Source of the DNA: Pseudaquidulcibacter sp041917055
Lineage (GTDB): Bacteria; Pseudomonadota; Alphaproteobacteria; Caulobacterales; Aquidulcibacteraceae
Direction of reading: 5' to 3'
Assembly (NCBI GenBank): GCA_041917055.1
Contig: JAYRYJ010000009.1
Location: forward strand, 62,001-126,000
Length of the DNA stretch: 64,000 nt
Below, in pieces: positions 9,642 through 18,336 of this stretch; the first letter of the stretch is position 1, and every line of letters begins with the position of its first letter. Under the pieces are notes generated by a model. It saw only the letters and a list, made by a program, of their open reading frames with translations. It was not told the DNA's origin and did not search any database. The position numbers were made by a program, and so were the translations under genes.

Positions 9642-10658
9642 ATGAATTTTTTTAAGACGCCCAAATCGACTGATTTGCATTCGAACCCGTCACGTCGCTG
9701 TCTATTTAGCATGTTTGCGGGGCTTGGCCTTTTTGGTGCTTGTGCGGGTGAAGACACAAAAAAATCACCCATGGTTTACACACCAAAAGATTCGTTTGAT
9801 TCAGATTTTAAAACCTGCCTTGGTGTTCCATTGGCAAGATTTACTAATAAGAATGTGAATTCCTTTGATGGGTCAATTATACAATTACGCATTGCGCAAC
9901 CCGCGTTGATTTCGCCAAAGACACCTGTAATTGTTGGCTGTATTGATGATGGCGGGGATTTGCTGGATTATGATTTAATGATTGGCGCATTGGCGGCAAA
10001 AGGATTTTTGGTCATTGGCATAAAGCCCTCAATGGGCCAAAAATCCAAATTATTTGAAGCCTCTGAACAATTAAACATTAGGCGCGCGCAGCAATTAAGT
10101 TACGTTCTTGACCATTTAGACAGTGTTTTGGACTTTTTGGGTTCGGATATCGGTCTTTTGAACTTAACCAATATTGGCGTTGCCGGTCATGGGGCAGGGG
10201 CATGGACCGCGTTACAATTAGTTGGTTGGGGGCGCGATTTAACGCCATCAAATGATTTGGTCGATGCGCGTATAAAGGCGGCCTTTGCCTTAATGCCAAC
10301 TTCAATAAATATAATTTCAAAAGATGATGATATTCTTCCAAGCGCAAAAATTGTCTATGGTCGCACAATGATTGCTGGCAATTTGTCCGATATTCCAAAT
10401 CCGCCGCCTGGTTCCGGGGTTTTGGGTTTAGGTTTGCCGTCACTTTCAATCGGTTTTGGCGGGCTTTTGGGTGTGAAGCAAAGCGGAAAAAATAATGAAA
10501 AGCCACAAAGAGAAGTTTTAGCGGCCTCTTGCACCGCTGCCGGCTTCTTTTTTGATTGGACCCTTAGAGGAAATAAAGACGCCTATTCACAATTGGCGGC
10601 ATTAAACGGGCGCGAAATTCCGCAAATCGGCAAAAAATTGACACTCGTGAAAGCCTAA
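9642..10658 (+). CDS. Alpha/beta-hydrolase-like lipoprotein lacking the nucleophile serine
   Basis: A 338-residue exported protein. The N-terminus (RRCLFSMFAGLGLFGACAGE) has arginines, a hydrophobic stretch and a lipobox-like FGAC, so it is probably a lipoprotein. The body resembles predicted dienelactone hydrolases or PAF-acetylhydrolase-like enzymes. The nucleophile elbow, normally GHSxG, reads GHGAG at residues 182-186, replacing the serine with Gly184. I also see no obvious catalytic His near the C-terminus. It is therefore likely a non-catalytic or altered relative. The glycine-proline-rich segment NPPPGSGVLGLGLPSLSIGFG forms a lid-like insert. Function unknown; the isolated position between pgi and telA gives no clue. 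Confidence 0.7.
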   Translation: MNFFKTPKSTDLHSNPSRRCLFSMFAGLGLFGACAGEDTKKSPMVYTPKDSFDSDFKTCLGVPLARFTNKNVNSFDGSIIQLRIAQPALISPKTPVIVGCIDDGGDLLDYDLMIGALAAKGFLVIGIKPSMGQKSKLFEASEQLNIRRAQQLSYVLDHLDSVLDFLGSDIGLLNLTNIGVAGHGAGAWTALQLVGWGRDLTPSNDLVDARIKAAFALMPTSINIISKDDDILPSAKIVYGRTMIAGNLSDIPNPPPGSGVLGLGLPSLSIGFGGLLGVKQSGKNNEKPQREVLAASCTAAGFFFDWTLRGNKDAYSQLAALNGREIPQIGKKLTLVKA

Positions 10659-10770
10659 GCGGAGCCTATTCGGGATTTGTGTGTAAAATTTGCGCAAACA
10701 TACTTAATTTTCACCAATTTCGTATTATTTAATGTAAAATCGATTTGAAAACGAAAGGCGCGGGGAAATT

Positions 10771-11889
10771 ATGACGGAAAACGACGCAAAACCAAGTATT
10801 GAAAAGACTGCAAGTCTCGATTTGCCACTTGCCGAATCCAAAAACCTTCCCGCTATTGTCGCCAATAAAGAAGAAGTTGCAAAAATCCGTTCGCAGATTT
10901 CATTAGATGACCGCGCGGCAATTGCGACATTCGGTGATGCAGCGCAACGTAATGTCGTTGCCTATGCCGATAAAATCCTTTCACAAACCAAGAATAAAGA
11001 CACCGGCGAAACCGGAAAATTATTACTTGAAATTATTGCAAAGGCCAAAGGGCTTGATCCTGCTTCGGTCGCCAAAAAAGGATTTTTCGAAAAAATGTTC
11101 GGCAATGCGCGCGCCGAAATTTCCAAATTTAAGGGCCGCTATGACGATGTTGCCTCCCAAATCGATTTAATCGCTTTGGAACTTGAAAAGCGCAAAGATG
11201 GTTTACGCAAAGACATTGCGGTTTTAGACGATTTGCACGAACAAACCGCCCTTTCGATTGAACAATTAGCTGGCTATATTGAGGCTGGTGAGGATTTCGC
11301 CGCCGAAATGCGCAATACCCGCCTTCCGGAACTCAAAACCATAGCTGAACAGGCGGCCTTGGCGGGCGACGGTCTTATTGAGGCGCAAACCTATAAAGAC
11401 GCCGAACAGGCCCTCGATAGGCTAGAGAAGCGGATTTTCTATTTAAAACAAGCGCGTCAAGTTGGTATTCAGCAATTACCGCAAATCCGCATTGTGCAAT
11501 CGGGTGATGAAACCCTAATTGAATCTTTGCAGGCTTCAACGCGTTTGACTATTCCACTTTGGAAACAAAAAATGGTGCTTTTGCTTGGCCTGCATCGCCA
11601 AGAAGACGCATTGCAAATGCAAAAATCGGTCACCGATGCCACCAATGAAATGCTCAAACAAACTTCAAGCATGATGAAAAATCAGGCGATTGCGATTGAG
11701 GAACAATCACAGCGCGGCATTATTGATCTTGATACTTTGGAACAGGCAAATCGCGATTTGATTGATACAATCGGCGGTGTCATAAAAATCCAAGACGAAG
11801 GCCGTGTTAAACGCGCACAAATCGAAGTTCGCATGGGCGAAATGACCGAAGAATTGCGCAAAGCCCTTATTCAAGCCAATAAAGTCTAA
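10771..11889 (+). CDS. telA: TelA/KlaA family toxic-anion-resistance protein
   Basis: A 372-residue cytosolic, largely alpha-helical protein of the TelA family (PF05816). Its members were first linked to tellurite resistance and later to envelope stress and metal-stress operons. Family features include FGDAAQRNVVAYADKIL near the N-terminus and KGFFEKMFGNARAEISKFKGRYDDV. Long heptad-rich helices follow, and then the conserved block PQIRIVQSGDETLIESLQ. AAAGGCGCGGGG precedes the ATG. It starts a three-gene run with two XpaC-like genes 5 and 19 bp apart, the usual TelA partner family. Biochemical role is unestablished; a scaffold or remodelling function is inference. Confidence 0.88.
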   Translation: MTENDAKPSIEKTASLDLPLAESKNLPAIVANKEEVAKIRSQISLDDRAAIATFGDAAQRNVVAYADKILSQTKNKDTGETGKLLLEIIAKAKGLDPASVAKKGFFEKMFGNARAEISKFKGRYDDVASQIDLIALELEKRKDGLRKDIAVLDDLHEQTALSIEQLAGYIEAGEDFAAEMRNTRLPELKTIAEQAALAGDGLIEAQTYKDAEQALDRLEKRIFYLKQARQVGIQQLPQIRIVQSGDETLIESLQASTRLTIPLWKQKMVLLLGLHRQEDALQMQKSVTDATNEMLKQTSSMMKNQAIAIEEQSQRGIIDLDTLEQANRDLIDTIGGVIKIQDEGRVKRAQIEVRMGEMTEELRKALIQANKV

Positions 11890-11894
11890 ACAAG

Positions 11895-12587
11895 ATGCAA
11901 AGCAGAAGAAACGAACGCGAATGGCGCTATATTCAGGAGTTTTTTCAAAGCCCTAAAGGCGCATCCATGGGCGTCACTTTCTTCTTTATTTGGTTAATTA
12001 CGGGATTTAACCCTTGGGTCGCTTTTGGCCTTGGAATGGGCGCATTTGGCGCGGCGAAGGGCTATGCCAGGCGCAGGCGTAATCGCGAAGTCGATGAATT
12101 ATTGGATATGGCCGAAGATTGGGACGATAGGGGCGAAAATTTTGAACAAAATGAAACACCTGTCACGCCGCAAACACTCGAACTTCATAAAAAAGTTATT
12201 GAAGACGCTAAGTCAGACCTAATGCAAATAAAGGCCGCAAGCGGCGTCGCAAGTGGCGAATTATTGGCAAATCTTCAAAAAATTGTGCAAAATTCCGAAA
12301 AAATCGAACAGGACCTATTGCGCGAACCCCATAAATTATCCGAAGTGCAGCGAATTTTCACTTATTATATTCCCGCCACCCAAGATTTGGTTTTTGCGCG
12401 CGCCAAAGCGGTTTCGGCAAATGACGCCACTAAATTGGTGGAAATTGACAATATGATGGCACGCCTCGCCCAAGCCTTTGAAGATTTCGCCCGAAAAATG
12501 CACGGCGAAGACGCGCGCTCCATTGATATTGACATAAAACTTCTCGAACAATCATTGCAAGAGGATTTGAGTTTTACAAAACGCTAA
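11895..12587 (+). CDS. XpaC-like protein, first tandem copy
   Basis: A 230-residue protein resembling the XpaC / 5-bromo-4-chloroindolyl phosphate hydrolysis family, which typically sits beside telA. One hydrophobic hairpin lies at about residues 25-55 (GVTFFFIWLITGFNPWVAFG), followed by a basic stretch (GYARRRRNR). The remainder is a helical cytoplasmic domain ending in the family pattern FTYYIPATQDLV and IDIKLLEQSLQED. Despite the family name, an enzymatic activity is not established. Five bases separate it from telA, so they are cotranscribed. The C-terminal half matches the next gene. Confidence 0.75.
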   Translation: MQSRRNEREWRYIQEFFQSPKGASMGVTFFFIWLITGFNPWVAFGLGMGAFGAAKGYARRRRNREVDELLDMAEDWDDRGENFEQNETPVTPQTLELHKKVIEDAKSDLMQIKAASGVASGELLANLQKIVQNSEKIEQDLLREPHKLSEVQRIFTYYIPATQDLVFARAKAVSANDATKLVEIDNMMARLAQAFEDFARKMHGEDARSIDIDIKLLEQSLQEDLSFTKR

Positions 12588-12606
12588 TTTTTGCTATTTA
12601 AAATAA

Positions 12607-13362
12607 ATGTCCAAAAAAGGATTTATTTTTCTCATCAAAGGCATTTTAGAAAGGCAATTAATAACGATTGTCTTTATTGCGGGGGCGGCGCTATTCAGTT
12701 TATTTTGGACGCTTAAATTGTCAATTGATTTCAGTTTTGCAATTTTCCTCTTAATTCTTGCTGTAATTTTGTTTCGTTTTTTTTACGCATATTTTATTTC
12801 AAGCGTCGCAGAAACTAAGAATTACTTGGATGAAAACAAAGAAGAATTGAAGCGCAAAGCATATCTTTATATGAGCGCAGAGGAAATGCGAAACCTTGGA
12901 ATGAGTGACGTGGAAATTTTCGGAATGGAAACTGAGGGTGTTGCAAAAGTTTCCAGTTGGGAGAAAATGGTTGAAGATTCGCGCGACGATATTCAATCTA
13001 TTCAGGCCGCTGCTAATGGCGCAAGTGGTGATTTAGCCGCATATCTTAATAAGATTTCGGATTATCTCGGAAAAATTAAAGACCATATTTATGAAGATCA
13101 AACTGATTATTCCCAAATAGCACGTTTATTTTCGTATTATATTCCAAAAACTGCCAGCATCTTAGTAGCTCGTGGTGCCGCACTAAGGTTTGGGGACCTT
13201 AAGAGCGTGGCCCAAATCGATGAAATGATTGAACGACTAACCCAAGTTTATGAAGAATTTTGGTTGCGCCTTTATGGTTCAAAAGCTCATGAGATAAAGA
13301 TAGACCTAAAGCTACTCGATCAATCATTGGAAACAGAATTTCCTTCGAGAGATAAAATCTGA
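12607..13362 (+). CDS. XpaC-like protein, second tandem copy
   Basis: A 251-residue paralogue of the preceding gene. It begins with two transmembrane helices (residues about 17-65, TIVFIAGAALFSLFWTL and FAIFLLILAVILFRFF). A soluble helical domain follows, whose blocks match the upstream copy: FSYYIPKTASILVARG against FTYYIPATQDLVFARA, and IKIDLKLLDQSLETEF against IDIDIKLLEQSLQEDL. The membrane part is not similar, suggesting duplication followed by divergence of the anchor. It closes the telA transcript. Function unknown. Confidence 0.7.
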   Translation: MSKKGFIFLIKGILERQLITIVFIAGAALFSLFWTLKLSIDFSFAIFLLILAVILFRFFYAYFISSVAETKNYLDENKEELKRKAYLYMSAEEMRNLGMSDVEIFGMETEGVAKVSSWEKMVEDSRDDIQSIQAAANGASGDLAAYLNKISDYLGKIKDHIYEDQTDYSQIARLFSYYIPKTASILVARGAALRFGDLKSVAQIDEMIERLTQVYEEFWLRLYGSKAHEIKIDLKLLDQSLETEFPSRDKI

Positions 13363-13402
13363 AATAGCTTGCCAAATTTGGCGAATTGCCTAGAATACAA
13401 TT

Positions 13403-13837
13403 ATGCCAAATTCACTCGAACCAGGTGCTAAACTTGCAATCCATGCCATTCGGCGTGCGGCTTTGAAAGATGGCACTTCATGTCCGGTAAACACTGAAAA
13501 AACTATTGCCGCGCAATTGGCAATGCGCGCTTTTTCGCAAATCTTGCTTGAGGCCGGTCGCAAATTGAATTTGGGCGAGATTGGCGCACTTGAACCAACC
13601 CCCGATGAACGAACCCTTTTGAACGTCATGTCATTGGCGCAAAGCGAAGATTTTGAAGGATTGGTCGCCTCGCTAAGATGGCTTTTGGGGCGTGAACCAA
13701 CGGGTGGCATCATAGAATGCGCCCGTTCCGCCGGCGCGGGCTTTGCCGCCGCTGGATGGGTATGGGGCACACCAGAAGTAAAACGCACGCCAGAACCACC
13801 TTATGGCATGAAACCAGTTAGGGCGGTTGAGAATTAG
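13403..13837 (+). CDS. Hypothetical protein
   Basis: A 144-residue soluble protein that I do not recognise. It has a helical N-terminal half (LAIHAIRRAALKD, EKTIAAQLAMRAFSQILLEAG) and a glycine/alanine-rich segment (SAGAGFAAAGWVWGTPE) before a proline-rich tail. There is no signal peptide. The frame overlaps the antisense of nothing larger, codon use looks like its neighbours, and the stop codon overlaps the convergent DUF885 stop, which supports it being real. The upstream ribosome-binding site is weak. The opposite-strand frame at 13390-13788 is taken as a shadow. Confidence 0.55.
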   Translation: MPNSLEPGAKLAIHAIRRAALKDGTSCPVNTEKTIAAQLAMRAFSQILLEAGRKLNLGEIGALEPTPDERTLLNVMSLAQSEDFEGLVASLRWLLGREPTGGIIECARSAGAGFAAAGWVWGTPEVKRTPEPPYGMKPVRAVEN

Positions 13838-15645
13838 GTCTGTTTAGTAACCCAATCTTTTACCATTTTCTCAAGAACATTTAACGGCACCGAACCTTGG
13901 GAAATCAATAAATCATGAAACTTGCGCCTATCGAATTTTTCGCCAAGTTTTTCGCGCGCAAATTCGCGTAATTCCAAAATCTTTTCGCGCCCGACTAAAT
14001 AGGCACAGGCCTGCCCGGGCCATACAGTATAGCGTGCAATTTCACTTTCAACTTGACCTTTGAAGCGACCGGTTTCTTGATACATGAAATTGATGGCTTT
14101 TTCGCGGCTCCAACCCATATAATGCATGCCGGTATCAACTACACAGCGTGCAGCACGAAATGCGATTGCCTGCAAATATCCGATGCGCCCTGGAATATCA
14201 TTTTCATACATTCCAATTTCATCAGCGATAGTCTCGGCATAAAGACCCCAACCTTCGCCATAGGCGGTGAAGCCCATCATATTTGCGCGAATGAATGGAA
14301 GGGATTTATTTTCCTGTGCCAAAGCGTTTTGATTATGATGCCCCGGCGAGGCTTCATGATATGTAAGGGTCTTTAAGGTCCATTTAGGCCACCCTGCTGT
14401 ATCACGAAGATTTATGTAATAAGCGCCAGGGCGCGAACCATCTAAAGCGGGCCTTTGATAATAGCCGTTGGGTGCACCTGCCTCTATAAAGGCGGGGACA
14501 CGCCTTACCTCAACTTTCGCTTTCGGCAGAATCTCAAACAATTGAGGTAGCTTTTTATCCATGTCGTCTATCATAATACGGATGTCAGACAGGATTTTTT
14601 CGCGCCCTTCATCGGTATTTGCATAAGAATATTTTGGGTCATTGTATAAGGCAGCCATTTTGTCGGCGAAACTTGCACCTTTATAACCCAATTCATTCAA
14701 ATGAACTTCCATCTGCGATTTTAATTCGGCACATCTTCGGAGGCCGAGTTGATGAACTTCTTTCGGGGACATACTGGTTGTAATCGAACGCGCCAATGCC
14801 TTTTCATAATATGCCTTGCCCTGCTTGAATTGATGGACACCTGCCACTGATTTGGCATTCTTTTTCGCCGATTTGAAAAGTCGTAATGTTGCAACATATT
14901 CGGGAATGATAGAGTTTTTCAAAATATCTAAAGCCGGCTTTTGATATTGGTCAATATCAAGGTTTGCATCCTTCAATTTTTTGCCAAGAGAAACAGAAAG
15001 TACATTTTTTTCAATCGGCGCCTCAATAACGGCGTTCAATTGCTTTATGACGGTTTCAATAATGTATTTCGGCGGAATAAGACCCTTCGCAAAATCCGCA
15101 CTTGCCCTAATTCGTTCGTTTGACATTTCTTTGGCAAATGATTTCATGCGCAAAAGCCACGCGTCTGCATCTGCTTGGGTTTTGATTTTGTGTTGGGAAT
15201 CCATAAAGTCTGGAAAAGATTGATAGATGCCGGTCAATTGCGAAATGACATAGGGCGACGATTGCCCAACGCTGTCGCCAATATTTGTTTTAGCAATATC
15301 GAGCAAAAATTTATTTGAAGATTTCAAAATTTCGAGCGTTAGCTTTTCGTCATCACTGAGATTGGCGGTTTTGATTTCCGCCAACTTGGTGGCTAAAGCA
15401 TATTGTTTCTCTAGTCTTTCTTTCACGGCCTCGCTACTTCTGTCGCTCAATTTGTGATTATAGGCGCCGCCAACTTTAGACGGGTCGATATTAAGGCTTG
15501 TGCATTGTTCAGGATTGTCTTTGAGGCGATCGTTCGTAAGGGCATCAAGAAAATCTGTGAAATTCCATTCTTTCATCGCCAATGCATGTGATGAGGAAAG
15601 TGATGCCGCCCCCGCACTTAATAATATTTCCCGCCTTGAAATCAT
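13834..15645 (-). CDS. DUF885 family putative metallohydrolase, exported
   Basis: A 603-residue protein of the DUF885 family (PF05960). The N-terminus MISRREILLSAGAASLSSSHALA is a twin-arginine-like signal with an AxA cleavage site, so it acts in the periplasm. The family's metal-binding motif appears as TYHEASPGHHNQ at about residues 426-437, where the two His and the Glu resemble the HExxH of zinc peptidases. GEGWGLYAETIADEIGMY, with a further Glu, follows at about 455-475. Members are thought to be carboxypeptidase-like or ester hydrolases; the substrate is unknown. Start chosen by the signal peptide and CGAGG upstream. Convergent with the hypothetical gene downstream. Confidence 0.88.
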   Translation of the reverse strand: MISRREILLSAGAASLSSSHALAMKEWNFTDFLDALTNDRLKDNPEQCTSLNIDPSKVGGAYNHKLSDRSSEAVKERLEKQYALATKLAEIKTANLSDDEKLTLEILKSSNKFLLDIAKTNIGDSVGQSSPYVISQLTGIYQSFPDFMDSQHKIKTQADADAWLLRMKSFAKEMSNERIRASADFAKGLIPPKYIIETVIKQLNAVIEAPIEKNVLSVSLGKKLKDANLDIDQYQKPALDILKNSIIPEYVATLRLFKSAKKNAKSVAGVHQFKQGKAYYEKALARSITTSMSPKEVHQLGLRRCAELKSQMEVHLNELGYKGASFADKMAALYNDPKYSYANTDEGREKILSDIRIMIDDMDKKLPQLFEILPKAKVEVRRVPAFIEAGAPNGYYQRPALDGSRPGAYYINLRDTAGWPKWTLKTLTYHEASPGHHNQNALAQENKSLPFIRANMMGFTAYGEGWGLYAETIADEIGMYENDIPGRIGYLQAIAFRAARCVVDTGMHYMGWSREKAINFMYQETGRFKGQVESEIARYTVWPGQACAYLVGREKILELREFAREKLGEKFDRRKFHDLLISQGSVPLNVLEKMVKDWVTKQT

Positions 15646-15774
15646 TGGAACCTCGTAATATTTGGATAAAGCCTTATGTTTTCATTATGAATCATACATC
15701 TTGCAAGTCGGCATTTGAAGCAATAGCGGCAATTTTATTTTGCAAAAAAGCACAAACCACTTGCACCTTAATCC

Positions 15775-15803
15775 TTGACTCTCAAACATGCCGCTCCTAT
15801 CTC
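15775..15803 (+). promoter_or_regulatory. groESL promoter
   Basis: TTGACT (15775-15780) and TATCTC (15798-15803) are spaced by 17 bp, immediately upstream of the CIRCE operator. The pattern CCTTGACT and CCTATCT also fits the alphaproteobacterial RpoH (heat-shock sigma) consensus. Dual vegetative/heat-shock use is therefore possible. Confidence 0.6.
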
Positions 15804-15810
15804 CCACTTG

Positions 15811-15837
15811 TTAGCAGTCGGGGGTGGTGAGTGCTAA
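15811..15837. promoter_or_regulatory. CIRCE operator (HrcA binding site)
   Basis: TTAGCAGTC - 9 nt - GAGTGCTAA matches the CIRCE inverted repeat TTAGCACTC-N9-GAGTGCTAA except for one C to G change in the left arm. It lies 65 bp before groES, in the untranslated leader. HrcA repressor would bind here and release on heat shock. hrcA itself is not in the window. Confidence 0.9.
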
Positions 15838-15901
15838 AACTCTATCCTCCATTGTGATTGCTACATTACTTTCAAATGAAACTCATTCTAAGGAGAATAT
15901 T

Positions 15902-16189
15902 ATGGGATTTCGTCCATTAGGTGACCGCGTTTTGGTAAAACGCACAGAAGAAGAAACCAAAACTGCAGGTGGGATTATTATTCCTGATACTGCAAAAGAG
16001 AAGCCACAAGAAGGTGAAATCATTGCCGTTGGTTCGGGCGTTCGCGACGAAGACGGTGAATTTGTTGCTCTTGAAGTTAAAGTCGGCGACAAAATTCTTT
16101 TCGGCAAATGGTCCGGCACTGAAGTCAAAATCGACGGTCAAGACCTTTTGATTATGAAAGAGTCCGATATTTTGGGCGTTTTGGGCTAA
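15902..16189 (+). CDS. groES: GroES co-chaperonin
   Basis: A 95-residue heptameric lid of the GroEL chaperonin. It shows FRPLGDRVLVKR at the N-terminus, the mobile-loop segment EETKTAGGIIIPDTAKEKP, GEIIAVGSG and the C-terminal DLLIMKESDILGVL. The true start is the ATG at 15902, with AAGGAGAAT just upstream; the earlier in-frame start at 15824 would run through the CIRCE operator. It is followed after 15 bp by groEL as a bicistronic operon under CIRCE. Confidence 0.98.
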   Translation: MGFRPLGDRVLVKRTEEETKTAGGIIIPDTAKEKPQEGEIIAVGSGVRDEDGEFVALEVKVGDKILFGKWSGTEVKIDGQDLLIMKESDILGVLG

Positions 16190-16204
16190 TAAGGAGAATT
16201 AATA

Positions 16205-17839
16205 ATGGCTGCTAAAATTGTAAATTTCGGTTCTGAAGCCCGTGAAAAAATGTTGCAAGGCGTTGATATCCTTGCGAATGCGGTAAAAGTGACTTTGGGT
16301 CCAAAAGGCCGCTTTGTTGTAATCGAAAAATCTTTCGGCGCACCGCGCACCACCAAAGATGGTGTAACGGTTGCCAAAGAAATCGAACTTGAAGATAAAT
16401 TCCAAAATCTTGGAGCACAGCTTCTTCGTGAAGTTGCGTCAAAAACCAATGACATCGCCGGTGACGGCACAACAACCGCAACCGTATTGGCACAAGCCAT
16501 CGTTCGTGAAGGCATGAAAGCTGTTTCTTCGGGCCGCAATCCAATGGATTTGAAACGCGGTATCGATAAAGCTGTAAGTGAAATTGTTGATGTTCTTGGC
16601 AAAGCCGCGAAAAAAGTTTCAGGCTCTGCTGAAATCGCACAAGTCGGCACAATCTCTGCAAATGGCGAAGCGTCAATCGGCGACATGATTGCCAATGCAA
16701 TGTCAAAAGTTGGTAATGAAGGTGTTATTACTGTTGAAGAAGCTAAATCAGCCGAAACCGAGCTTGATGTAGTTGAAGGTATGCAATTCGACCGTGGTTA
16801 TTTGTCACCATATTTCGTGACCAATGCCGACAAAATGGAAGCGCAACTTGAAGATCCTATGATTTTGATTTTCGAGAAAAAACTTTCTTCTTTGCAACCA
16901 ATGTTGCCAATCCTTGAAGCCGTTGTTCAAGGTGGTCGCCCGCTTTTGATTATTGCCGAAGACGTTGAAGGTGAGGCTTTGGCAACTTTGGTGGTTAACA
17001 AACTTCGCGGTGGTCTAAAAGTTTGTGCGGTTAAAGCACCAGGCTTTGGGGATCGTCGTAAAGCAATGTTGGAAGACATCGCAATCTTGACCGGTGGTCA
17101 GGTTGTTTCTGAAGACCTTGGCATTAAACTTGAAAGCGTAACCCTTGATATGTTGGGCCGCGCGAAAAAAGTTACAATCCGCAAAGATGACACTACAATC
17201 GTTGATGGTTCCGGCACTAAAGCTGAAATCGAGGCACGCGTTGCACAAATCAAACGCCAAATCGAAGAAACCACTTCTGATTATGACCGTGAAAAGCTTC
17301 AAGAACGTTTGGCTAAATTGGCCGGCGGCGTTGCCGTTATCCGCGTTGGCGGCATGACTGAAGTTGAAGTTAAAGAACGCAAAGACCGCGTTGATGATGC
17401 ATTAAATGCAACCCGCGCCGCAGTTGAAGAAGGTATCGTCCCTGGCGGCGGCACAGCTCTACTTCGTGCAAGCGCAGGCATCTCGGTAAAAGGCGTTAAT
17501 GATGACGAAGACGCAGGCGTCGCAATCATCAAAAAAGCGCTTCAAGCCCCAATCCGTCAGATTGTTGAAAATGCAGGTGTTGAAGGTTCAATCGTTGTTG
17601 GCAAGATTCTTGAAAATCCTTCTGAAACTTTTGGCTTCAATGCGCAGACCGAAGAATATGTCGATATGGTTGCAACCGGTATTATCGATCCGGTTAAAGT
17701 GGTTCGCACCGCTTTGCAGGACGCAGCATCAGTTGCATCATTGATTATTACGACTGAAGCGGCAATTTCCGAAGCGCCAAAACGTGATTCGGGCATGCCT
17801 GCAATGCCACCAGGTGGTATGGGCGGTATGGATTTCTAA
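16205..17839 (+). CDS. groEL: GroEL chaperonin
   Basis: A 544-residue 60-kDa chaperonin that folds proteins in an ATP-driven double ring with GroES. All hallmarks are present: VTLGPKGR, the ATP site GDGTTTATVLAQ, apical domain DRGYLSPYF, APGFGDRRKAMLEDIA, RAAVEEGIVPGGG and the flexible GGMGGMDF tail. AAGGAG precedes the ATG. The strong codon bias towards GAA/AAA/GGC fits high expression. A rho-independent terminator follows 47 bp after the stop. Confidence 0.99.
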   Translation: MAAKIVNFGSEAREKMLQGVDILANAVKVTLGPKGRFVVIEKSFGAPRTTKDGVTVAKEIELEDKFQNLGAQLLREVASKTNDIAGDGTTTATVLAQAIVREGMKAVSSGRNPMDLKRGIDKAVSEIVDVLGKAAKKVSGSAEIAQVGTISANGEASIGDMIANAMSKVGNEGVITVEEAKSAETELDVVEGMQFDRGYLSPYFVTNADKMEAQLEDPMILIFEKKLSSLQPMLPILEAVVQGGRPLLIIAEDVEGEALATLVVNKLRGGLKVCAVKAPGFGDRRKAMLEDIAILTGGQVVSEDLGIKLESVTLDMLGRAKKVTIRKDDTTIVDGSGTKAEIEARVAQIKRQIEETTSDYDREKLQERLAKLAGGVAVIRVGGMTEVEVKERKDRVDDALNATRAAVEEGIVPGGGTALLRASAGISVKGVNDDEDAGVAIIKKALQAPIRQIVENAGVEGSIVVGKILENPSETFGFNAQTEEYVDMVATGIIDPVKVVRTALQDAASVASLIITTEAAISEAPKRDSGMPAMPPGGMGGMDF

Positions 17840-17886
17840 TTACTGCAAATTAATTTCTGCAAAAATTTTCAGTTTTCGATTTTTAG

Positions 17887-17918
17887 CCCCCGCAATTTTT
17901 TGCGGGGGTTTTGTTTTT
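17887..17918 (+). terminator. Rho-independent terminator of groESL
   Basis: Stem CCCCCGCA (17887-17894) pairs with TGCGGGGG (17901-17908) around a six-base AT loop. TTTTGTTTTT follows directly. It ends the groESL transcript. Confidence 0.92.
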
Positions 17919-18336
17919 CTTACAAATGAAAAATTACACTTACGTTTCGGTAACATCTGTAATGCCTTGTTCAATTTGTGGTTTTGAAGTTTGAAAAGCC
18001 GCAATGATTAGATTTTTTTTCGCTCGCAATTACAAAAAATGCGAAAACTATTTTGGAAATTAAATATAAACTCACAAAATACTTATTTGCACTAAGTAAT
18101 ATTGCAACAAGTCAATAAATTTTCGATTAATGGACTAGTAATCAATGCGTGAAAAACCGATGACAGCATATGTTATGACATTTTTATCTATCGATTTTCT
18201 TAGATTTGCAAAAGAAAACGCAGTAGTTACCAACGGCTAACTGAAAAAAACACTAGTCTTATAAAGTTTTAGCGATAATTTCTAATAAATATTAAGTCAA
18301 TATTGACAGTGACAAATTCTGGGGGCGCAATTAATA
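17919..18336. other. Intergenic gap between groEL and tetR
   Basis: About 420 bp of very AT-rich sequence with no coding potential that I can support. The only notable site is the 12-bp palindrome before the TetR gene. No RNA fold or repeat recurring elsewhere in the window was seen. Confidence 0.5.
18296..18307. promoter_or_regulatory. Candidate TetR operator
   Basis: GTCAATATTGAC is a perfect 12-bp palindrome ending 29 bp before the start codon of the TetR-type gene. That is where an autoregulatory operator would be expected. It is short for a TetR site and does not extend, so this is a guess from position. Confidence 0.35.
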
